A stretch of DNA of 64,000 nt from Aselliscus stoliczkanus (taxonomy: Eukaryota > Chordata > Mammalia > Chiroptera > Hipposideridae): contig CM066728.1 in assembly GCA_033961575.1 (NCBI GenBank), forward strand, positions 99,028,852 through 99,092,851, read 5' to 3'. The position numbers and the translations under genes were made by a program. This document shows positions 58,880 to 64,000 of the stretch, in pieces. Each line of letters opens with the position of its first letter. Position 1 is the stretch's first letter. The notes under the pieces are model-generated. The model worked only from the letters and a program-made list of their open reading frames with translations. It had not been told where the DNA came from and made no database searches.

Positions 58880-59650
58880 CTTTTTCTGGATCATGGCAAG
58901 TCTGTAAGCTCAGTTTTGAATATGTCTGAGATGCCTTGGAGATATCCAAGTGAAGTTTTAGAATTGGATAATATTTTTCTAAGTATAATACTTGAAATAT
59001 GTGTATAGGCTAGAGTTAAAATATAAAGAAGGTTTAGCATAAAGATAGTAAATGAAGTCAAGAGATTGAATGAATTACCAAGGAAGAGGAAAGCCTGGAT
59101 AAAGACAGGCTGAGCAATCATTCTTGACCATGATTGCAAAGTAGAAAAGCAAGGAGTTTAATCAGTCCTGTTATTCAGGTCTAAACTCACAACTACTAAT
59201 TAGACTCCCTTGGGCAGGCTTGTTATTTACTTATTTATTTTTAATTTTATATATCATGCCAATATGCAGCCAAAATTGAGAATCACTTATTTAGATTTTC
59301 GAGAACACCAACAAAGGAAGCTAAGAAGGGGAAAGATATGAGTTGGGAGAAACCGGAACAATAGAGTGTCACAGATTGGAAGGAGAAATGTGCTTTAGGA
59401 AAGATGGAATAGTAAAGGGTGTCGAATGCTGCTTAAAAGTTATCACTGGATTTACAGACGAAGTTGTCATGGAGATCTCAGGGGAACTGTTTTTAATAGT
59501 GGTGGGTTCAAAACACCAGATTAAAGCTGCTTGTGGAATTATTGTCAGGTAAGAATGGATAACAGTGACTCTCTTTGAGTTCTGATAGAAAACGAGAAGA
59601 GAATTATGGGGGTAGCTATAATGAGATTTAGCCACAAGGGAAGATTTTTG
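58880..59650 (+). mobile_element. Ancient interspersed repeat, family unassigned
   Basis: Phrases such as 'gagatgccttggagatatcc' with 'aagtgaagtttta', 'gtgtcgaatgctgctta' and 'ggatttacagacgaagttgt' resemble a long mammal-wide repeat I remember from other genomes but cannot name. Partial copies appear at about 4130, 27060, 32030 and 47220. Frames within it (59343-59552) are not genes. Confidence 0.4.
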
Positions 59651-61800
59651 TTATATGATGAAATGTGAACAGTTTGTGTCTTCTTGGGAGAATTTCAATT
59701 GAGAAAAAATTATTGAATGCAGAAAAGATTGACTCTGTAGTTAATAATACAATATTTGCTAATTGCTGGAATTTAATAAGAGGAAACAGTGAAAATGGAC
59801 ACCTCAATTGAAACTGGAGAAAAGGGTGGAGAAGGTTTACAGATATAACAAAAGATGAATGTTGACAGTCCCACGCAAGCCAAGATAAAATGAATTCCAC
59901 ATAGCCATGAATGGTCCTAGAAAAAAAATGAAACTTTACAATAGAAACGTCAGGATGCATTTCTGACTCATGAAAACCTCAATCACAACAAGGCTGTTCC
60001 TATCCTTTTAAAACACTTTTTATACAGTGTGAAGTGGAGGGAAGTTTTTGTGTGGAAGATTGCTTTGGAAGAAGCCATGTTGAAACTCCCTCTAAGAAAA
60101 ATAAGGAGTTGGGGTGATTTTTCCCTCTTGTTTCAGGTCTAATGAGGGAAGCTTTCCCTTCAACAAGGACCAGCCATGAAGTCCAATACATTTTCCTAGA
60201 AAATGGGGGAAATCCATGGAATGATGCCTGCCTCCCTCTTACTTAAGAATATTAAAATTTCTTGGTAAAGAGCAGCGATAGAGGATCAAGGTTTTATTTG
60301 GAAAACTAATGACACACAACAAAAGGAGGAGGACTTGGATTTGTGTAAACAAAGGGAAAACCAACCTAGAGTAATTTTAAGTCCTGTCAAGAAAATTTCC
60401 TTGAACTGAGAATATGTGTGTGCCATGGATCGTTTGGAGACCCTGAGGCTAAGGAAAACGTGACATGAAAGTAGAGGCTATGCTTTTGTCATGGGTCTGT
60501 AGGAGGGGAAGCTTCCAAGAGCCTCCCAAAAGAGCGACTGGAGAAAGTCTGTCCCAGAGAGACAAAAACTGTCCAGACCGTCAGAACAGCACAATCTGCA
60601 AGCTGTGCTGCCCCCTATGGTGAGGTGAAAACACCCCTGGCAAGTAGATGATGAGACCCGAAAGCCAGTCAAGCTTTCCTAAAGTGAACTTCTGTTGTTG
60701 GCCCACTTTGGCTTGGAGGCAGGGTGGCAGACTGGAGAAGTTCATTTTGCATAAGGATCCAAGTACTGACTGATATGATATATTAGAAATTTCTGATTTC
60801 CAAACCTAGCTTTGAGGAATTAAAGTGAACATCAAACTGTCTATTATTTAACAATGAGCAGAAAAGATAAAGCTTACCCTCATTGAAGACAGTTTAAAGA
60901 ACAGTAGGAGGCAAAGAAAAAAAAAACAAAATTATTTTTATTACATCATGCATGTTGTACTTTTTCAAACCAACAGTGACACTTGATATGAGATTCTTTG
61001 AAGGTTTAGGAAACTGCCTACTTCCTAAGTAACATGATTTAATTTTGTGTTACCTGTGAAATGTGTGACCTGGTCACCAACTAAGAAAGAAAGTAGTAAA
61101 AATAGTAAAGCAGAGAGCTATGGAAAGCAGATCAGTTTGAAATAGAAGTCAAGGAGAATGGTAATAAGTTGCCTGTGTGAGTTTGTATGTATGAATCCAA
61201 TTTTGAAGGTGCATTAGATGTGAGTGATTGAAATTTATAGTGATATCTAGCTGCTGTGTCTCACTGTAGTTTTCTTCAGTCAACAACTACTGCCTCTTGA
61301 GAAGGATGATAATGATCATTATCAAGGGTTGAGTTTTACCAGATTATATCAACAGAAGGACATTGGCAAGTAAGCTATACAAGCCATAGGTTCATATGAC
61401 ATTGAAATGATAAACCATGTGTTTCAGTTGGATGAGGCAAGGAGACAGAAAAATCATGATGGATTGCTGGTTGTAGAGAGATACTGGTAGTACTTAACAT
61501 TAAATTATTTTCAATTTGGTAACAAAATTGATATTTACTTTATGTATAAATATATATTTATGTGATATCAAACAAACAAAATGGGAAGACGGGAATATGA
61601 TCCTATGGACTTTGTTTCTGTTTGGAATGTTTTCTGCTAGCTGATGTCACTCAATTCACCTAGTTGACTCAGCTCAGGTTCTCAGCTTAAATATCATTAA
61701 AAGCTGATAGAATTATGAACTTGCCTTTAAAGTACTGATGTTACTTTGTGATTTTAATGTGTGAGATAGTTTAATTAATGTATACCTCCCTAATTTATGT
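59651..61800. other. Intron sequence with nothing recognised
   Basis: No gene or named repeat recognised. Confidence 0.45.
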
Positions 61801-61949
61801 ACATGGACCCAATTCCAACAGAGAGAGGGGAGGGCTCTCTACACAGCCAAGAAGTTCTCAGAATACCAGCTGGGTGTCCTACAATCCAACCCAATCATGA
61901 CATACTGAGACAGCATTAGGTTCCACTGGTTGCCCCTTGCCCCTACAGA

Positions 61950-62400
61950 AGACAGTCACAATCCCAGGTCATCTATGCTTCTGGCCTGCTTGCTGTAAAT
62001 CAGAGGTTCCCATTGTCCACTCTTTTGGTTCCACCTAGTTGCTACAGGGGCTCATGGAACTCAGAGAAACATTTTGCTCACAGTTTATAATACAACGGTA
62101 TAACTCAGGAACAGGTGGACAAAAAAAGAGATGCATAGAGCAAGGAATGGGTAAGGTTCAGACCTTCCAGGCCCTCTCCAGGTGTATCACTCTCCAGCAC
62201 CTTCAAGTGTTTTCTCTCAAACCCAGATGGTCTGTGAACCCATTCCTTGTAATCACGTGGCTGGGTCTCTTTGCAACCAGCCTCCATCTTAGGTGAAATC
62301 CAAAAGTCATCTTATTAACATAACAACAGAAACTTTTATAGCTCTCAAAACTTTGGAACTCCCAAGGTTTTAAGAGTCTCTGTAATAGAAACTGAGACTG
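61950..62400. mobile_element. Old LTR-like repeat
   Basis: 'ctcatggaactcagagaaac', 'acaacggtataactcaggaa', 'aaagagatgcatagagcaag' and 'ccttccaggccctctccagg' recall an old mammalian endogenous-retrovirus LTR. The block is GC-richer than its flanks. Family, exact ends and orientation are uncertain, and no viral coding sequence is seen. Confidence 0.5.
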
Positions 62401-64000
62401 AAGAAGACCTAATATATATGTATATTTCTTATTATACATCACATAACACTCCCCCACTAGAGTATAAATACCATCAGGACAAACACAATATTTTTGTTTG
62501 TTTTTTCTTCATCATTCTATGGAGGAGGGTACTAAAACTTGTAGTTGAATTAAATATAAATAATGTGAGTTAATAGAAGACTCAATCTGTTGTCCAAAGG
62601 GAATGTAAAAAGGACAACTCAATATCCAGTCTAAATTTTTTGTGTTGTGTTTGGCTGGTCTGAACTATAAAGTTTAGAGAAATTAATTTCTCATTGCTCT
62701 GGGAAAAGAAATATTGCTACCATTAAATAGAATTTATAGAACTTAATCAATTAATATACTAGAAATTGTGCGCATGGCAATTCATATTCATGTATATATG
62801 GTTAATTAAAATCTAGACTGGGCAATTATTACTTTTATAAAGGTGAAGTGATTTAGTTAATGCAGTAAAACTCTCCATGCACTTTTTTTTGACACTTCCA
62901 AAAATCTGTTCATCTTAGATTCATCCTAAGAATGAGCAGGAATAGATTTATCTGTCATTACTGAAAGATTCCATTCACTGTATGTGTAGTATGCTTGGCT
63001 AAAATCCAGCTTGAATCTAGCTTTGTTATCAAGATAGTTCTTCCTCATGGACTATTTATCTATTACTTTAATCTGAGCTTATTGAAAATACATAAAACTT
63101 CAAGCCTTTAAGGAAATAGAGGCATAAAATGTTCTTCAACCACCAAAAGAAATATATATATATATTTATATATATAAATATTTTTATATATATTTATTTA
63201 TTAAATATTTATATATTTATTTATTTATTAAAATATATATATATATTTATTTATTCTTGAATCTTCCATTTTTTTAAATATGAGAAAAATGTTTCAGTTG
63301 AAATTAAAATGACTGTTTAGTACTCTTTTAACACCTCTCTTTTTTTCATTTCCATACTTGTGTAGTAAATTTCCTGTTCACTATTATCATTCCTATTGGA
63401 AAATATTATAATATAGATATAGAGGTTATCTACAAAATATGATTTAAAAATAAATAGTAATAATAGATATTAGTTAATGAGTTTCATGCACTGTTGTATT
63501 AGTGAGTTTTCAGACACAAATCAAAAGGTAGGTATAATAATAAAAATAATAGAAATATAACTATATTTATTAGTTATTGTCATCACAATTTTTCAGATTA
63601 GTAAAAGAAAGATTAAATGTTTGTCCAAGGTCACAGATCTAATAAGAGGCTATAGCTGGTATACAATTTATAAAGTTCCTGTTTATTCATACAGATGTTA
63701 GTTGCTTTTGTTTCCTTGTCATTTGCTTTAGAATAGGTGAAGGCATGTGTGCTGTTTTACTTGATTAAATAATTCAAACAATAAAATATTGATAAAGCAA
63801 CACTTTATTTCAATGTAATTAGATGGTAAATCTCACACATACCCACATGCAAACATAGAGGGTCATGGTTTGAACCATCTAATGTCTGAATTCAATCACT
63901 AAATCAACAGTTTTGTGTTAGTATGCATCTATTTTTCTAAAGTTTAAATGTAAATGTAGTACTTGAAGTAATCATCTATTTAGGTGGTTTCAAGTATATA
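62401..64000. other. Intron sequence with an AT tract and a possible MIR
   Basis: 63480-63670 has antisense MIR-like order ('tttcagattagtaaaagaaa', 'gtccaaggtcacagatctaa'). The rest is AT-rich and unassigned. Confidence 0.45.
63151..63255 (+). repeat. AT/ATTT-rich low-complexity tract
   Basis: About 105 bp composed almost only of TA and TTTA units. Confidence 0.92.

Larger units (their letters stand above)
48119..64000 (+). other. CDH12: CDH12 intron downstream of the 168-nt exon (5' part only)
   Basis: The sequence from donor 'gtatgt' to the window end contains no further cadherin coding sequence (EC3 would start with a continuation of the PRFPK segment), so the intron is at least 15.9 kb. 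It is populated by L1, SINE, LTR-like and simple repeats. Confidence 0.8.

Noticed and set aside
1..64000. A prokaryotic-style operon, defence system or phage
   Set aside because: Splice-bounded cadherin exons, L1, MIR and SINE repeats and microsatellites show this is a mammalian nuclear genome with no such system.

Overview
This window looks like nuclear DNA from a placental mammal. It is AT-rich, dominated by L1 LINEs, tRNA-derived SINEs, mariner DNA transposons and MIR relics, and it contains short exons with GT-AG splice sites far apart. The L1 3' ends and the SINEs with a 'ggccggcc' start look bat-like to me (Chiroptera, perhaps rhinolophoid). That is recall, not a database match, and the exact lineage is uncertain.

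The only cellular protein-coding sequence I can support is two exons of a type II cadherin on the + strand. They are a 120-nt exon (38654-38773) and a 168-nt exon (47951-48118), both in phase 1, separated by a 9,177-bp intron. Joined, they encode most of extracellular cadherin repeat EC2, up to the DVNDNPPRF linker. The peptide matches my memory of cadherin-12 (CDH12) better than that of its close relatives. The rest of the window is therefore CDH12 intron: at least 38.6 kb upstream and at least 15.9 kb downstream.

Layout. 1-11.4 kb: an antisense L1 interrupted by an internally deleted mariner (2.13-2.66 kb), a young SINE at 5.8 kb, an unexplained GC-richer island at 8.5-9.1 kb, and a sense L1 3' end at 10.9 kb headed by a strong fold-back. 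14.1-18.5 kb: an antisense L1 that keeps its 5' part, ORF1, the start of ORF2 and its 3' end but lacks most of ORF2, with a long SINE and a short SINE next to it. 20-25 kb: several antisense L1 pieces, MIR and three SINEs. 25-38.6 kb: mostly old sequence with microsatellites, two sense L1 pieces and a long SINE. 38.8-47.9 kb (intron between the two exons): two SINEs, a G-quadruplex motif, and a nearly full-length mariner (45.16-46.46 kb) with a decayed transposase whose DD34D triad is still readable. 48.1-64 kb: a tiny twin-primed L1, an L1 carrying a solo LTR and a SINE, two SINEs 100 bp apart, and an old LTR-like repeat near 62 kb.

I see no prokaryotic genes, CRISPR array, rRNA or genuine tRNA gene. 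The points of most interest concern transposon history: a mariner apparently inserted at the centre of a palindromic (TG)n-TA-(CA)n tract, SINE families of modular construction, a possible shared 3' transduction between two L1 copies, and fold-back or inversion footprints at L1 junctions.
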